This document shows positions 1 through 9,427 of a stretch of DNA of 37,724 nt, piece after piece; position 1 is the first letter of the stretch, and each line of letters starts with the position of its first letter. The position numbers were made by a program, and so were the translations under genes. Source of the DNA: Actinomycetota bacterium (lineage in GTDB: Bacteria; Actinomycetota; Actinomycetes; Nanopelagicales; Nanopelagicaceae). The stretch is taken from positions 1 to 37,724 of the forward strand of contig VGBN01000011.1 in the NCBI GenBank assembly GCA_016870455.1, in the 5' to 3' direction. A model generated the notes under the pieces. That model was given only the letters and a program-made list of their open reading frames with translations, was not told where the DNA came from and did no database searches.

Positions 1-657
1 TTCTTACTTACCCTAAATTGGGGTATCTATATTTGGTCCGTATCAGTTGATCGAGTAGTTGAAGCATCCCTTGGCTATTACATGACACCACTGGTGGTGG
101 TTTTCTTTGGTGTCTTTATATTGAAAGAAAAACTAAGGATCGCTCAGAAACTCTCACTAACTTTGGCTGCGATAGGTGTTGCAATACTAACTATTGCCTT
201 TGGCCAGTTGCCACTAGTTGCTTTTGGTTTAGCACTTAGTTGGGGCACCTACTCATTGATAAAAAAACGGCTCGATGCCGGCTCCCTTGAAACACTTTCT
301 GTAGAGATGCTCTTTGCTTTAATTCCTAGCGGAATTTATATGTTCTATCTGTTCAGCAATAATCAAAATGAATTTGGCTCAGAGCTTTGGTTCTCGCTAA
401 TAGTTATGACAACTGGCCTTGTAACCATCATTCCATTGCTTATGTTTAACTCAGCTGCTACTACTTTGCCCTTAACACTTCTTGGACTACTTGGTTATAT
501 CAATCCAACTATCATGTTTTTAATTGGGTTTATTGTCTTTCATGAACCATTAACTTTTTCTAAAATTTTTGGCTTTATTTTTATCTGGAGTGCGTTAATT
601 TTGTTAGGAATTGATATGTACCGATCAGGTAGATCGATTGACCAAAGCAAAGGTTAG
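1..657 (+). CDS. rarD: RarD-type EamA/DMT transporter, 5' truncated by window edge
   Basis: Integral membrane transporter of the drug/metabolite (EamA) superfamily; substrate unknown. The reading frame is open from base 1 and continues into the first internal Met at 82, so the gene starts outside the window and 218 codons are seen. The first visible residues (LNWGIYIWSV, then EASLGYY and the PLVVVFFGVFILKE stretch) match the RarD signature in which a conserved Asn-Trp precedes an EASLGY segment. Hydrophobic segments alternate with short loops, as expected for the C-terminal two thirds of a ten-helix EamA protein. The stop lies 33 bases inside the 3' end of the convergent polyprenyl synthase gene. 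RarD was named after chloramphenicol sensitivity, but its physiological role is not established, so the symbol is a family label only. Confidence 0.85.
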   Translation, partial: FLLTLNWGIYIWSVSVDRVVEASLGYYMTPLVVVFFGVFILKEKLRIAQKLSLTLAAIGVAILTIAFGQLPLVAFGLALSWGTYSLIKKRLDAGSLETLSVEMLFALIPSGIYMFYLFSNNQNEFGSELWFSLIVMTTGLVTIIPLLMFNSAATTLPLTLLGLLGYINPTIMFLIGFIVFHEPLTFSKIFGFIFIWSALILLGIDMYRSGRSIDQSKG

Positions 658-1611
658 ATTTTCTAAAGCACTTTTGGCTGGGCTGTCAGGTAGATCAACA
701 AGCAGCTTATTTGCATCTCTTGCCACATCACCTAAATAATCTTGAACCTTTTTTAGTGCTTTGTTGTTACGAAGCTCAGTAATTACATTAGACAGATCAT
801 CATCACTGATTGGCTTTTTAAGTTTTTCAATCAGCTGCTGATCGGCCGGATCATTCTCTGCGATTACAAATAAGGTAACTAAAGTAGGAATTCCCTCTTT
901 AAGATCTGTGCCTGGAGTTTTGCCAGAAGCGGTCTCATTACTTGCTATATCCAGCAAATCATCTGCAACCTGAAAGGCAATACCTATTTTTTCACCAAAT
1001 TTTGTAAGAGTTTCAACAACCTCCATAGATGCACCGGATAATAAAGCGCCAAATCTTGCGCTAGTGGCAATCAATGAACCAGTTTTATCAGCAACTACCT
1101 TCATGTAGTGATCTATTTGAGATAAGCCTTCACTCTTGCCTTGAGTTTCTTTGATTTGACCAATCACTAATCTTTCAAAAGTTTTTGCCTGTAGTTTGAC
1201 TGCCTCTGGGCCAATTTCAGCCAGCATGTCTGACACTTTTGAAAACAGATAATCACCAGTCAAAATTGCCACTGCGTTATCCCACTTTTTATTAGCACTT
1301 ATAACTCCGCGTCTCAGTGCGGCATCATCCATAACATCATCGTGATACAAAGTTGCTAAATGTGTTAACTCGCAACATACCGCTGCTTTTATGATGTCGT
1401 AATTTGAAGCGTCTCCAAATTGAGCGGCCAGAAGTGTTAGTAGCGGTCTAAGTCTTTTCCCGCCAGCTTCAACTAAGTGACGTGAAGTTTCAACTACTAA
1501 TGGATAATCACCTTTAATGTGTGATCGCATCAAATCTTCGACTTTTTTAAGGTCAGAGATCAAGGATTGTTCAAGTTGAATATCTAGATTAGGTATTCCA
1601 ATTTTATTCAT
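625..1611 (-). CDS. Polyprenyl diphosphate synthase (likely menaquinone side chain)
   Basis: Trans-isoprenyl diphosphate synthase, which condenses isopentenyl diphosphate onto an allylic primer; probably supplies the long-chain prenyl donor for MenA. The 328 residues carry both aspartate-rich motifs: DDVMD at 91-95 followed by RRG, and DDLLD at 217-221. The GKRLRP substrate-binding motif is at 51-56. The residue five before the first motif is Ala86, the small residue usual in long-chain enzymes, so C35-C50 products are more likely than C15 or C20; this is inference. The ATG immediately follows the nuoN stop with no spacer and no Shine-Dalgarno, so translation is probably coupled to the nuo operon. 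The family and location resemble M. tuberculosis grcC1. The 3' end overlaps the convergent rarD gene by 33 bases. Confidence 0.92.
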   Translation of the reverse strand: MNKIGIPNLDIQLEQSLISDLKKVEDLMRSHIKGDYPLVVETSRHLVEAGGKRLRPLLTLLAAQFGDASNYDIIKAAVCCELTHLATLYHDDVMDDAALRRGVISANKKWDNAVAILTGDYLFSKVSDMLAEIGPEAVKLQAKTFERLVIGQIKETQGKSEGLSQIDHYMKVVADKTGSLIATSARFGALLSGASMEVVETLTKFGEKIGIAFQVADDLLDIASNETASGKTPGTDLKEGIPTLVTLFVIAENDPADQQLIEKLKKPISDDDLSNVITELRNNKALKKVQDYLGDVARDANKLLVDLPDSPAKSALENLTFALVNRST

Positions 1612-3123
1612 TTATTTAATAAAGGTTGCAAAGTTAGTCGCCGAACTCAATAACAAAGATGGGGCTAAACCTAAAATGATTGAGGCAATTGTGGCTACTG
1701 CAATTGAAAGCTTGCTTTTAACAGTTGGAATCACCACTGAAACTGAGTCATTTACTGGATCAGTAAAGAAAATCATTATTATGACTCGGATATAAAAGAA
1801 TGCGGCAATCGCACTTGCAAGAACTCCAGTTACAACGATTTCGATACGTCCAGATTCATAAGCAGCGGAGAAAATTGCAAACTTACCGATAAAGCCAGAG
1901 GTTAATGGAATACCTGCAAAGCTTAGAAGTAGGAAGGCAAATATTGATCCGACAAGTGGTGATTTCTTTCCTAGGCCAACCCAACGATTTAAGTCAGTTA
2001 CCTCACCGGTTGAATCTCTGACTAAACTTATAATTCCAAATGCAGCAAGAGTGGTTAATCCGTAAGCCATTAGGTAAAACAATGAAGCAGCTAAACCATC
2101 TTTACTAAGTGCCACAACGCCAGAAAGTAGGAAACCGGCGTGGGCAATTGAGGAGTATGCCAGCATACGTTTTACATCTCGCTGAGCTATTGCAACCACA
2201 GAGCCAAAAACCATAGTTAAGATCGCAATCACAGTAATTATTGGTCGCCACATTGTTTGTACTTCAGCAAAACCTATGTAAAAGATTCTTAAAATTGCTC
2301 CAAAAGCTGCAACCTTTGTGCAAGCGGCCATAAAAGCAGTTACAGGAGTCGGAGCGCCTTGATATACATCTGGCGTCCATGAATGAAATGGAACTGCACT
2401 AATTTTGAACAATAAACCAATTGAGACGAAGATAATTCCAATCAACAAAAATACTTCATTGGCACTACCGGCGGCTGAGCTAATGCCAGCCAATGAGATT
2501 GTGCCGGCATAGCCATATAAAAAGGCTGCACCAAATAAGAAAAAGGCGGATGCATATGCTCCAAGTAAGAAGTACTTAAGCGCTGCTTCTTGGGAGAGTA
2601 AGCGCCTTCGCCTGCTTAGACCAGCTAATAAGTAAAGTGGTAGTGAGAACACCTCAAGTGCAACAAACAATGTTATTAAATCTGTGGCCACTGGAAACAG
2701 CATCATTCCACCAACGGCAAACATAAAGAGTGGGAAAATCTCAGTTTGTTGATTTTTTTGTGACAAAGCAACAGCTTCCTCACTAGATCCCGGTAATGCT
2801 GAAGCCTGAGCTGTGAAGTTATCCTGATCTGCAATAAGTAATACTGCAATTAAAGCCAAGATCACCACTGTTGCTTGGATAAATACACCAGCTTTATCAA
2901 TCGTTACCGAATTAACCGCTGCAGTAGTAGATGAAATATCCCTTATTCGCCACAGCTGAACTAACGCCAGTAGCAATGCACCAATGCTGATAGTCAGTTG
3001 GACAGCGGCTCGATGAGTCTTGCCCATAAACGCCTCAACCAAAACACCAATAACGGCCGCCGCAAAGACAATAATCATTGGCGAAAGTAGAAGGTAACCA
3101 AGAGCAGGTGCGGTTAGCATCAT
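1612..3123 (-). CDS. nuoN: NADH-quinone oxidoreductase subunit N
   Basis: Antiporter-like membrane subunit of respiratory complex I, one of three (L, M, N) that form proton channels in the membrane arm. The protein has 503 residues and about fourteen hydrophobic segments. It carries the family core KYFLLGAYASAFFLFG near 184-199 and FKISAVPFHSWTPDVYQGAPT near 244-264, with the buried Lys and His-Ser-Trp signature, then KRMLAYSSIAHAGF near 318-331. The start is a double ATG; the first overlaps the nuoM stop by four bases (ATGA). The family has about 485 residues in E. coli, so this is full length. It is the last nuo subunit before the prenyl synthase. Confidence 0.97.
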   Translation of the reverse strand: MMLTAPALGYLLLSPMIIVFAAAVIGVLVEAFMGKTHRAAVQLTISIGALLLALVQLWRIRDISSTTAAVNSVTIDKAGVFIQATVVILALIAVLLIADQDNFTAQASALPGSSEEAVALSQKNQQTEIFPLFMFAVGGMMLFPVATDLITLFVALEVFSLPLYLLAGLSRRRRLLSQEAALKYFLLGAYASAFFLFGAAFLYGYAGTISLAGISSAAGSANEVFLLIGIIFVSIGLLFKISAVPFHSWTPDVYQGAPTPVTAFMAACTKVAAFGAILRIFYIGFAEVQTMWRPIITVIAILTMVFGSVVAIAQRDVKRMLAYSSIAHAGFLLSGVVALSKDGLAASLFYLMAYGLTTLAAFGIISLVRDSTGEVTDLNRWVGLGKKSPLVGSIFAFLLLSFAGIPLTSGFIGKFAIFSAAYESGRIEIVVTGVLASAIAAFFYIRVIIMIFFTDPVNDSVSVVIPTVKSKLSIAVATIASIILGLAPSLLLSSATNFATFIK

Positions 3124-4625
3124 TTCTTCACCTGCGCTATCGGATCTAAAAAGCCGGCATCTGTCACCACTTTTTCAGAGGTTGGATTAATCAAATCAAG
3201 TGCTGGTTTTGGATAAAAACCCATCACAACAATTATCGCTATAACAGGGGCAATTGCAATTTTTTCACGCAAGTTTAGATCTGCCATTTTTTCATTACCT
3301 GGTGTAATTGGACCATGTAAAGTTTTTTGAATTGGAATCAAAATGTAAAGGGCAGCCAAGATAATTCCCAATGTACCAATAATCGCAGCTACTGGATACC
3401 GAGTATAAGTTCCAACTAACACTAAGAATTCACTTACAAAGCTTGCCAATCCTGGTAGTGCAAGTCCTGATAAGCCAGCAATAAAAAAGCTCCAGGCCAT
3501 AATTGGAGTAACTCTTTGAAGCCCACCGAAGTCTGAAATTGTTGATGAGCTTCTTCGAGCCATCATCCAACCTGCAATCAAGAACAATGCTGCGGTGGAA
3601 AAACCATGATTTACCATATACAAGTTTGCACCTGACATACCTTGAGTGGTCATGGCAAAAATACCCATTGTGATAAATCCAAAGTGAGAAATTGAGGTAA
3701 ATGCAATCAATCCTTTAACATCTTTTTGTCCAATAGCCATAAATGCACCATAAATTATGGAGATAACCGCCAAGGTGATTATTAAAGGCGTAAAGGTTTT
3801 ACTAGCATCTGGAAATAACTCAATACAAAAACGAATCATGCCGTATGTGCCAACTTTATCTAGTACACCTAATAGCAAAACTGAGGTGCCAGGTGTAGCT
3901 GATTTTGCGGCATCGGGTAACCAAGTATGGAAAGGCCACAATGGAGCTTTGATGGCAAATGCGATGAAAAATCCTAAAAACAGGAAGTTTTCGGTTTGGT
4001 TATCTATTTCTAAAGTTGAAAGTTGGGTCAAATCAAAAGTAGAACCAATTTGATTTCCAGATATTACATAAACACCTATTATGGAAGCTAACATCAATAA
4101 TCCACCAAATAAGCTATACAAAAGGAATTTAATCGCGGCTGCTGATCTATTCACACTTCCATATCCACCTATTAAAAAATATACCGGAATTAGCATTGCT
4201 TCGAAGAAAACATAAAATAGAAATAGATCAGTAGCAGCAAAAACGCCAATCATCATGGTTTCAAGAATTAGGATTAAGACGTAAAAAGTTTTAACACTCC
4301 ATCTACCACCATCAGACTCATTCCAAGTTGCAAGCACCACAATTGGTACTAAAATTGTTGAAAGTAAGATTAAAACTAAAGAAATACCATCTACACCAAC
4401 GGCAAAGTTAATATTAAAGGCTGAGATCCAGGCATTACTCTGCGTAAACTGCATACTAGTTAGTGACTTATCAAAACCTGTAGCTAAAAACAGTGATGCA
4501 ACTGCCACTAAAGTTGTAACTAAGAGAGCAAACTTTTTCACAAAATCGGTGTTCTTATTTGGGATGAAATACATGAGCGCTGCGCCAATTAGTGGTAGTA
4601 GGCCAATTAGAGTTACCAGACTCAT
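3120..4625 (-). CDS. nuoM: NADH-quinone oxidoreductase subunit M
   Basis: Antiporter-like proton-channel subunit of complex I. I place the start at 4625, where ATG overlaps the nuoL stop as ATGA, giving 501 residues beginning MSLVTLIGLLPL. An in-frame ATG at 4640 would add only MGCYR and has no ribosome-binding site either. Visible family features are the conserved helix-5 glutamate in VFFEAMLIPVYFLIGGYG (Glu143 with this start), the KAPLWPFHTWLPDAAKSATP segment with the channel Lys, and KGLIAFTSISHFGF. These residues mark a working proton-translocating subunit rather than a degenerate copy. It overlaps nuoN by four bases downstream. Confidence 0.97.
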   Translation of the reverse strand: MSLVTLIGLLPLIGAALMYFIPNKNTDFVKKFALLVTTLVAVASLFLATGFDKSLTSMQFTQSNAWISAFNINFAVGVDGISLVLILLSTILVPIVVLATWNESDGGRWSVKTFYVLILILETMMIGVFAATDLFLFYVFFEAMLIPVYFLIGGYGSVNRSAAAIKFLLYSLFGGLLMLASIIGVYVISGNQIGSTFDLTQLSTLEIDNQTENFLFLGFFIAFAIKAPLWPFHTWLPDAAKSATPGTSVLLLGVLDKVGTYGMIRFCIELFPDASKTFTPLIITLAVISIIYGAFMAIGQKDVKGLIAFTSISHFGFITMGIFAMTTQGMSGANLYMVNHGFSTAALFLIAGWMMARRSSSTISDFGGLQRVTPIMAWSFFIAGLSGLALPGLASFVSEFLVLVGTYTRYPVAAIIGTLGIILAALYILIPIQKTLHGPITPGNEKMADLNLREKIAIAPVIAIIVVMGFYPKPALDLINPTSEKVVTDAGFLDPIAQVKK

Positions 4626-6511
4626 GCGGTAACAACCCATATTGTTGCGATCAAAGCTAAAGCTCCTACAACCATTAACAATGCATAGCTTCTTACATAT
4701 CCGTTCTGAATAACCCTTAATTTGTTACCAGCGCTCAATGAAACAGAACCCACTCCTCTTACCGCTCCATCTATCAATAAGTAATCGATATTTAGCAAGT
4801 TCTTTACTAATGATTGTCCAGGTCGCATAAAAGCTGCTTCGTTAAAACTATCTTGGAATAGATCTGCTCGTGCTGCTTTAGTAAGTGATGACACCTGCTC
4901 TGGTGCCTTATCTGTTTGCTCCCCGCGATACTTAAGTATTGCGATTGCTACACCAATAATTACAACAACTACAGCCATAACTGAAACCACAATTGGTGGC
5001 AAAAGCTCCTTATGATGAACTTCGAGTGGATTTACAACTGGCTCTAGCCAATGAACTAACCAATCACCTTTATACAAAAGATAACCGGAGGCAACAGAGC
5101 CAATTGAAAGCAATCCAATAGGTATTAACATCAAAGCTGGACTTTCATGAGGTTCATCTTTATGACCCCATCTTTCATTTCCGAAAAAGGTCAAAATAAC
5201 CACTCGGGTCATATAAAAGGCGGTAATCATGGCTCCAAATAGTGTCGCCGATCCCAATATCAAACCTTTAACTCCACCTTCATTAAGAGCGGTCTCGATG
5301 ATTTTGTCTTTTGAATAAAAACCAGCAAATGGTGGCACGCCAATAATTGCAAGATACCCAAGGCCAAAGGTTAGGAAAGTAATCGGCATAAATTTTCCAA
5401 TTCCGCCATACCTTCGCATATTTACTTCATCTTTCATTCCATGCATTACTGAACCAGCACCAAGGAACATGCTCGCCTTAAAGAACCCATGTGTAAGTAG
5501 ATGCATAATTGCAAATGCATAACCAATCGGTCCTAATCCAGTTGCTAAAATCATGTAGCCAATTTGTGACATAGTAGAAGCAGCTAATGCTTTTTTAATA
5601 TCATCTTTTGCGGTACCAATAATTGCTCCGAAAAGTAAAGTGATTCCACCAATAATTAAGACCATTAACTGCGCAATTGGTGCAGCATCAAAAATAAAAT
5701 TAGATCGAGTTATTAGATATACACCGGCGGTAACCATGGTTGCCGCATGTATCAAGGCCGAAACTGGAGTTGGACCTGCCATTGCATCTCCCAACCAAGA
5801 TTGCAATGGAAATTGGGCAGATTTACCGCAGGCAGCAAGTAAGAGCATTAGACCAATAGCAGTCAGCTGTGTTGAAGATGCTTGGTCAACACCCTCTTTC
5901 ATACCAGAAAAAGAGACATCGCCGAAGGTGGCAAATGCAATCATTATCGCAAGTGATAACCCGACATCACCGACGCGGTTAGCCACAAATGCTTTTTTGG
6001 CTGCGGTTGCATATGCAGGTTTTTCATTCCAGAAACCAATCAGCAGGTAGGAGGCAAGTCCTACTCCCTCCCAACCTACATAAAGATTCAAATAAGAGTC
6101 ACCTAAAACCAAAAGCAACATAGCAGCAATAAAGAAATTTAGATAGGCAAAAAAACGCCTGCGATCTAAGTCGTGTGACATATAGGCAATTGAATAAACA
6201 TGAATCAAAGTGCCAACACCTGTGATTAGCAAAACAAAACATATAGAAAGCTGATCTAAAAGAAGCGAAGCATCTACTTGGAAGGAGCCTACAGAGATCC
6301 AAGTAAATATTTTCTGTGTTACCGCTCGATTTTCCTCTGACCTTGCTTGCATCGCAAAAAACTCAATAATTCCGATTGTGAAAGTAGAGGCAGAAACAAT
6401 TGTTCCCATTATGTGGCCCCAGGAGTTAGCTCGCTTTCCTGCCAGCAACAAAATCGCTGAGCTAAATAATGGAAGCGCGATCAACCAGAGTAGGTTCTCA
6501 GATGTCTGCAT
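4622..6511 (-). CDS. nuoL: NADH-quinone oxidoreductase subunit L
   Basis: Largest antiporter-like subunit of complex I, at the distal tip of the membrane arm. The 629 residues agree with the family (about 613 in E. coli). Diagnostic blocks are GWEGVGLASYLLIGFW near 146-161, GKSAQFPLQSWLGDAMAGPTP near 229-249 and the ALIHAATMVTAGVYL block just after it, and KKALAASTMSQIGYM near 308-322. The C-terminal third contains the long amphipathic region that runs along the membrane arm, ending in a last transmembrane helix before the stop. The start is an ATG two bases after the nuoK stop, and the next gene (nuoM) begins within the nuoL stop. Confidence 0.97.
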   Translation of the reverse strand: MQTSENLLWLIALPLFSSAILLLAGKRANSWGHIMGTIVSASTFTIGIIEFFAMQARSEENRAVTQKIFTWISVGSFQVDASLLLDQLSICFVLLITGVGTLIHVYSIAYMSHDLDRRRFFAYLNFFIAAMLLLVLGDSYLNLYVGWEGVGLASYLLIGFWNEKPAYATAAKKAFVANRVGDVGLSLAIMIAFATFGDVSFSGMKEGVDQASSTQLTAIGLMLLLAACGKSAQFPLQSWLGDAMAGPTPVSALIHAATMVTAGVYLITRSNFIFDAAPIAQLMVLIIGGITLLFGAIIGTAKDDIKKALAASTMSQIGYMILATGLGPIGYAFAIMHLLTHGFFKASMFLGAGSVMHGMKDEVNMRRYGGIGKFMPITFLTFGLGYLAIIGVPPFAGFYSKDKIIETALNEGGVKGLILGSATLFGAMITAFYMTRVVILTFFGNERWGHKDEPHESPALMLIPIGLLSIGSVASGYLLYKGDWLVHWLEPVVNPLEVHHKELLPPIVVSVMAVVVVIIGVAIAILKYRGEQTDKAPEQVSSLTKAARADLFQDSFNEAAFMRPGQSLVKNLLNIDYLLIDGAVRGVGSVSLSAGNKLRVIQNGYVRSYALLMVVGALALIATIWVVTA

Positions 6512-6513
6512 AC

Positions 6514-6813
6514 TTATCTTTTCAGCAAACTTGCATCATCTACAGATGCAGAACGTCTAGATCGATAAATAGTCACAATAATTGCCAGTCCAACTACCAC
6601 CTCACAAGCTGCAACAACCATGGTGAAGAAAGCAACAACTTGACCCTCTAAATTACTGTTTATTCTCGCAAAGGTTACAAAAGCTAAATTAGCGGCGTTA
6701 AGCATCAATTCAATACACATAAATACCACAATTGAATTTCTTCGTACCACTACACCAATAGCACCAATGGTAAATAAGATTGCTGAGAGGTAGAGATAAT
6801 TAGCAACTGCCAT
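6514..6813 (-). CDS. nuoK: NADH-quinone oxidoreductase subunit K
   Basis: Small three-helix membrane subunit of complex I near the junction with NuoJ and NuoN. The 99 residues are family length. It shows the conserved [13 protein letters not shown] segment (helix 2 with its buried glutamate, Glu35) and a second membrane glutamate in the [13 protein letters not shown] segment, both needed for proton transfer in characterised homologs. The start codon shares one base with the nuoJ stop, and nuoL follows after two bases. Confidence 0.97.
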   Translation of the reverse strand: MAVANYLYLSAILFTIGAIGVVVRRNSIVVFMCIELMLNAANLAFVTFARINSNLEGQVVAFFTMVVAACEVVVGLAIIVTIYRSRRSASVDDASLLKR

Positions 6814-7595
6814 TACTTTTCCTCCTCTTCAGCTTTTTTCATTTCAAAAGTTGTACTCTCAATAATGTCTCCCCGAGCCTGCAGTACTTTTGAAATTGAG
6901 GTAGGTGCAGCCTGTCCAGTTGGCAATAGCGCTGGCACATCTACTGCATTATGTAGTGCGTAAACACCAGCACTTGGTAAGCCAGCAGCATCTTTTAAGT
7001 TATCTTCTCTAAATCTTGCAATCGACAAATCTCGTTGAGAATTATTTGATTTAGATTTCTGGCTATGTCCTAACACCATCGCACCAATTGCTGCGGTAAT
7101 TAACAGAGCCGATACCACTTCAAATGCGAAGACATACCTAGTGAACAACTGCACGGCAATCCCAAATGCATTTCCTTCAGCATTTGCTGCAGCTAAGCCT
7201 GTGATTGGTCGATTAAAGGTTGCTCGACCTATCAAACTAACCAATAGACCACCAAACCCAACTGCTGCAACTATTGCTATTGGTCTAAGTCTAGGAATGT
7301 TTTCTTCCAATGAATCTGATGTGTCAATGCCAACTAACATTAAAATGAATAAAAACAGCATCATTACAGCGCCGGTGTAAACAACTATTTGAACAATGCC
7401 TAAGAAAAGGGCCTCTTGAGCAATATAGAAAATTGCCAATGAAATCATCACCCAAGCAAGAAGCAAAGCAGAGTGAACCGCCTTTTTTACTAAAAGCATT
7501 CCAAGTGCTGCCAGAACTGACAAGGGCGCAAGGAAATAAAACAGATAAGACTCTGGAGTGGCGGTTGTGCCAACATCTAAAGCGAAATTAATCAT
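6813..7595 (-). CDS. nuoJ: NADH-quinone oxidoreductase subunit J
   Basis: Five-helix membrane subunit of complex I that contains the flexible helix 3 at the E-channel. The conserved block is near 58-90 ([20 protein letters not shown]), diagnostic for NuoJ. The protein has 260 residues, longer than the roughly 184 of E. coli. The extra length is a hydrophilic C-terminal tail from about residue 180 to 260, rich in charged residues and ending in a KKAEEEEK run. Similar tails are usual in actinobacterial NuoJ, to my knowledge. The start overlaps nuoI by eight bases. Confidence 0.96.
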   Translation of the reverse strand: MINFALDVGTTATPESYLFYFLAPLSVLAALGMLLVKKAVHSALLLAWVMISLAIFYIAQEALFLGIVQIVVYTGAVMMLFLFILMLVGIDTSDSLEENIPRLRPIAIVAAVGFGGLLVSLIGRATFNRPITGLAAANAEGNAFGIAVQLFTRYVFAFEVVSALLITAAIGAMVLGHSQKSKSNNSQRDLSIARFREDNLKDAAGLPSAGVYALHNAVDVPALLPTGQAAPTSISKVLQARGDIIESTTFEMKKAEEEEK

Positions 7596-8211
7596 TAATA
7601 GCTACACCTTGTGATGGATGAGAGCCTGTGACTTCACCACGATAGTAATTACCATCATCAGTATTTGGATACATTGGGTGTGGTGGTGGAACCATGCCAG
7701 CTCGTAGCGGACCTAGTAGATCATCTTTTTCAAATATCAATTTTCCTCTTGTGCTATCTGCTAACTCATACTCATTTGTCATTGTTAATGCTCTAGTGGG
7801 GCAAGCCTCAATACAAAGCCCGCAGAATATGCACCTTAAATAATTGATTTGATATACCTTTCCATACCGTTCACCTGGAGAGTACTGCTCGCCTTCTTTG
7901 TTATCAGCACCTTCAACATAAATTGCATCAGCTGGACAAGCCCATGCACACAATTCACAACCTATGCATTTTTCGAGTCCATCTGGATGTCTATTTAATT
8001 GATGGCGACCATGGAATCTTTCAGCGGTTGGTTCCTTTACCTCTGGGTATTGCACTGTATTTACTTTCTTAAACATTGTTCTGAAAGTCACCCAAAATCC
8101 AAGAAGTTGCTTGCCAAAGCTTGCACTTTCATGATCAGTAATTGGAGCTTTAGCTTGATCTGACTTAGCTAAACCAAAATCCTCATTACGAGGCAAAATT
8201 TCATCAGCCAT
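7588..8211 (-). CDS. nuoI: NADH-quinone oxidoreductase subunit I (2x[4Fe-4S])
   Basis: Ferredoxin-like subunit of complex I holding clusters N6a and N6b, which pass electrons from NuoG towards NuoB. Two classic C-x2-C-x2-C-x3-C-P motifs are visible: Cys82, 85, 88 and 92, and Cys127, 130, 133 and 137. An N-terminal segment of about 60 residues precedes the conserved [11 protein letters not shown] sequence near 65-75. The 207 residues exceed E. coli NuoI (180) because of a proline/histidine-rich C-terminal tail, which is common in actinobacteria. It overlaps nuoH upstream and nuoJ downstream, each by eight bases. Confidence 0.97.
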   Translation of the reverse strand: MADEILPRNEDFGLAKSDQAKAPITDHESASFGKQLLGFWVTFRTMFKKVNTVQYPEVKEPTAERFHGRHQLNRHPDGLEKCIGCELCAWACPADAIYVEGADNKEGEQYSPGERYGKVYQINYLRCIFCGLCIEACPTRALTMTNEYELADSTRGKLIFEKDDLLGPLRAGMVPPPHPMYPNTDDGNYYRGEVTGSHPSQGVAIND

Positions 8212-9427
8212 TTAACTGCTCCGCTCTTGAGTTTGGAATTGCTGGGACTGGAAAATTAGGTTCAGAGGCATTAACTATTTTTGCTTGCTTTGCAATCTTT
8301 TCTTTATGGCGCTCAAACAAAGAGGTACCAACTAGGTATAAAAGTGCAACTGTAAAGACAAATGCGAATATAACTGCCCGTGGTGCATTCTCTTGAGATA
8401 ACAATCGCAAGCTTGCTACAACTAAAATCCAAGCTAATGAGAATGGAATCAGTACTTTCCATCCAAACTTCATAAACTGGTCATATCGCAGACGTGGCAA
8501 GGTTCCACGTAACCAAACAAAGACAAAGAAAAATGCTAAAACCTTTATAAAGAACCAAACTAATGTAAACCATCCACCCAGCCACTGCTCAGTAAATCCA
8601 AGACCTGGTAGGGCTCGATAGCCACCCAAGAACAATGTGGTGGCTAAGGCTGAAACTGCAATGATATTTACATACTCTGATAGGAAAAATAGTGCGAATT
8701 TAAGTGATGAGTACTCAGTATGGAAACCACCAACTAGTTCACCCTCTGCCTCAGCTAAATCAAATGGTGCACGATTTGTTTCGCCAACCATAGAGATTGA
8801 ATAAATTACAAAGGATGGAAACAGCACAACTGCATACCACCACTGTTGTTGGGCGGCGACAATCTCTGAAGTGGACATTGAGCCGGCATAGATGAAAACA
8901 GCAACAAGAGATAATCCCATTGCAACTTCATAGGAAATTACCTGGGCTGATGAACGAAGCCCGCCTAGCAGCGGATAAGTTGATCCAGAAGACCAACCTG
9001 CCAACACAATTCCATAAACTCCAAATGAGGCTACGGCAAGAATGTAAAGAACGCCGACTGAAAGATCTGTTAGCTGCATCGCTGTTTGTTGACCAAAGAA
9101 ATTGACAGGCCCAGTCATAGGAATTACTGCAAATGCCATAAAACATGCAGTCGTACTGATAATTGGCGCAATTACAAACACGATGCGATCAGCTGATTTG
9201 GGAATTAGATCCTCTTTTAGAGCTAGCTTTACGCCATCAACTAATGCCTGTAATAAACCAAATTTACCAACTCTGTTTGGTCCACTTCGTTGTTGCATTC
9301 TGGCAACGATTCGTCGCTCACCCCAAACCGACATAATCGTTAAGAAAACACATACAGCAAAAATTATTAAACCCTTTAGTGCAATAACCCAACCTGGATC
9401 TTGGCTGATTAACTCTGCATTTGTCAT
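8204..9427 (-). CDS. nuoH: NADH-quinone oxidoreductase subunit H
   Basis: Eight-helix membrane subunit that forms the quinone chamber together with NuoB and NuoD and links it to the proton channels. The hallmark [20 protein letters not shown] (near 45-64) lies just after the first helix and is followed by [10 protein letters not shown]. Further on are the [20 protein letters not shown] block and the [20 protein letters not shown] block (near 217-236), whose acidic cluster is conserved in all NuoH/ND1. The 407 residues include a charged C-terminal tail beyond the last helix. The ATG overlaps the nuoG stop by four bases. Confidence 0.97.
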   Translation of the reverse strand: MTNAELISQDPGWVIALKGLIIFAVCVFLTIMSVWGERRIVARMQQRSGPNRVGKFGLLQALVDGVKLALKEDLIPKSADRIVFVIAPIISTTACFMAFAVIPMTGPVNFFGQQTAMQLTDLSVGVLYILAVASFGVYGIVLAGWSSGSTYPLLGGLRSSAQVISYEVAMGLSLVAVFIYAGSMSTSEIVAAQQQWWYAVVLFPSFVIYSISMVGETNRAPFDLAEAEGELVGGFHTEYSSLKFALFFLSEYVNIIAVSALATTLFLGGYRALPGLGFTEQWLGGWFTLVWFFIKVLAFFFVFVWLRGTLPRLRYDQFMKFGWKVLIPFSLAWILVVASLRLLSQENAPRAVIFAFVFTVALLYLVGTSLFERHKEKIAKQAKIVNASEPNFPVPAIPNSRAEQLNG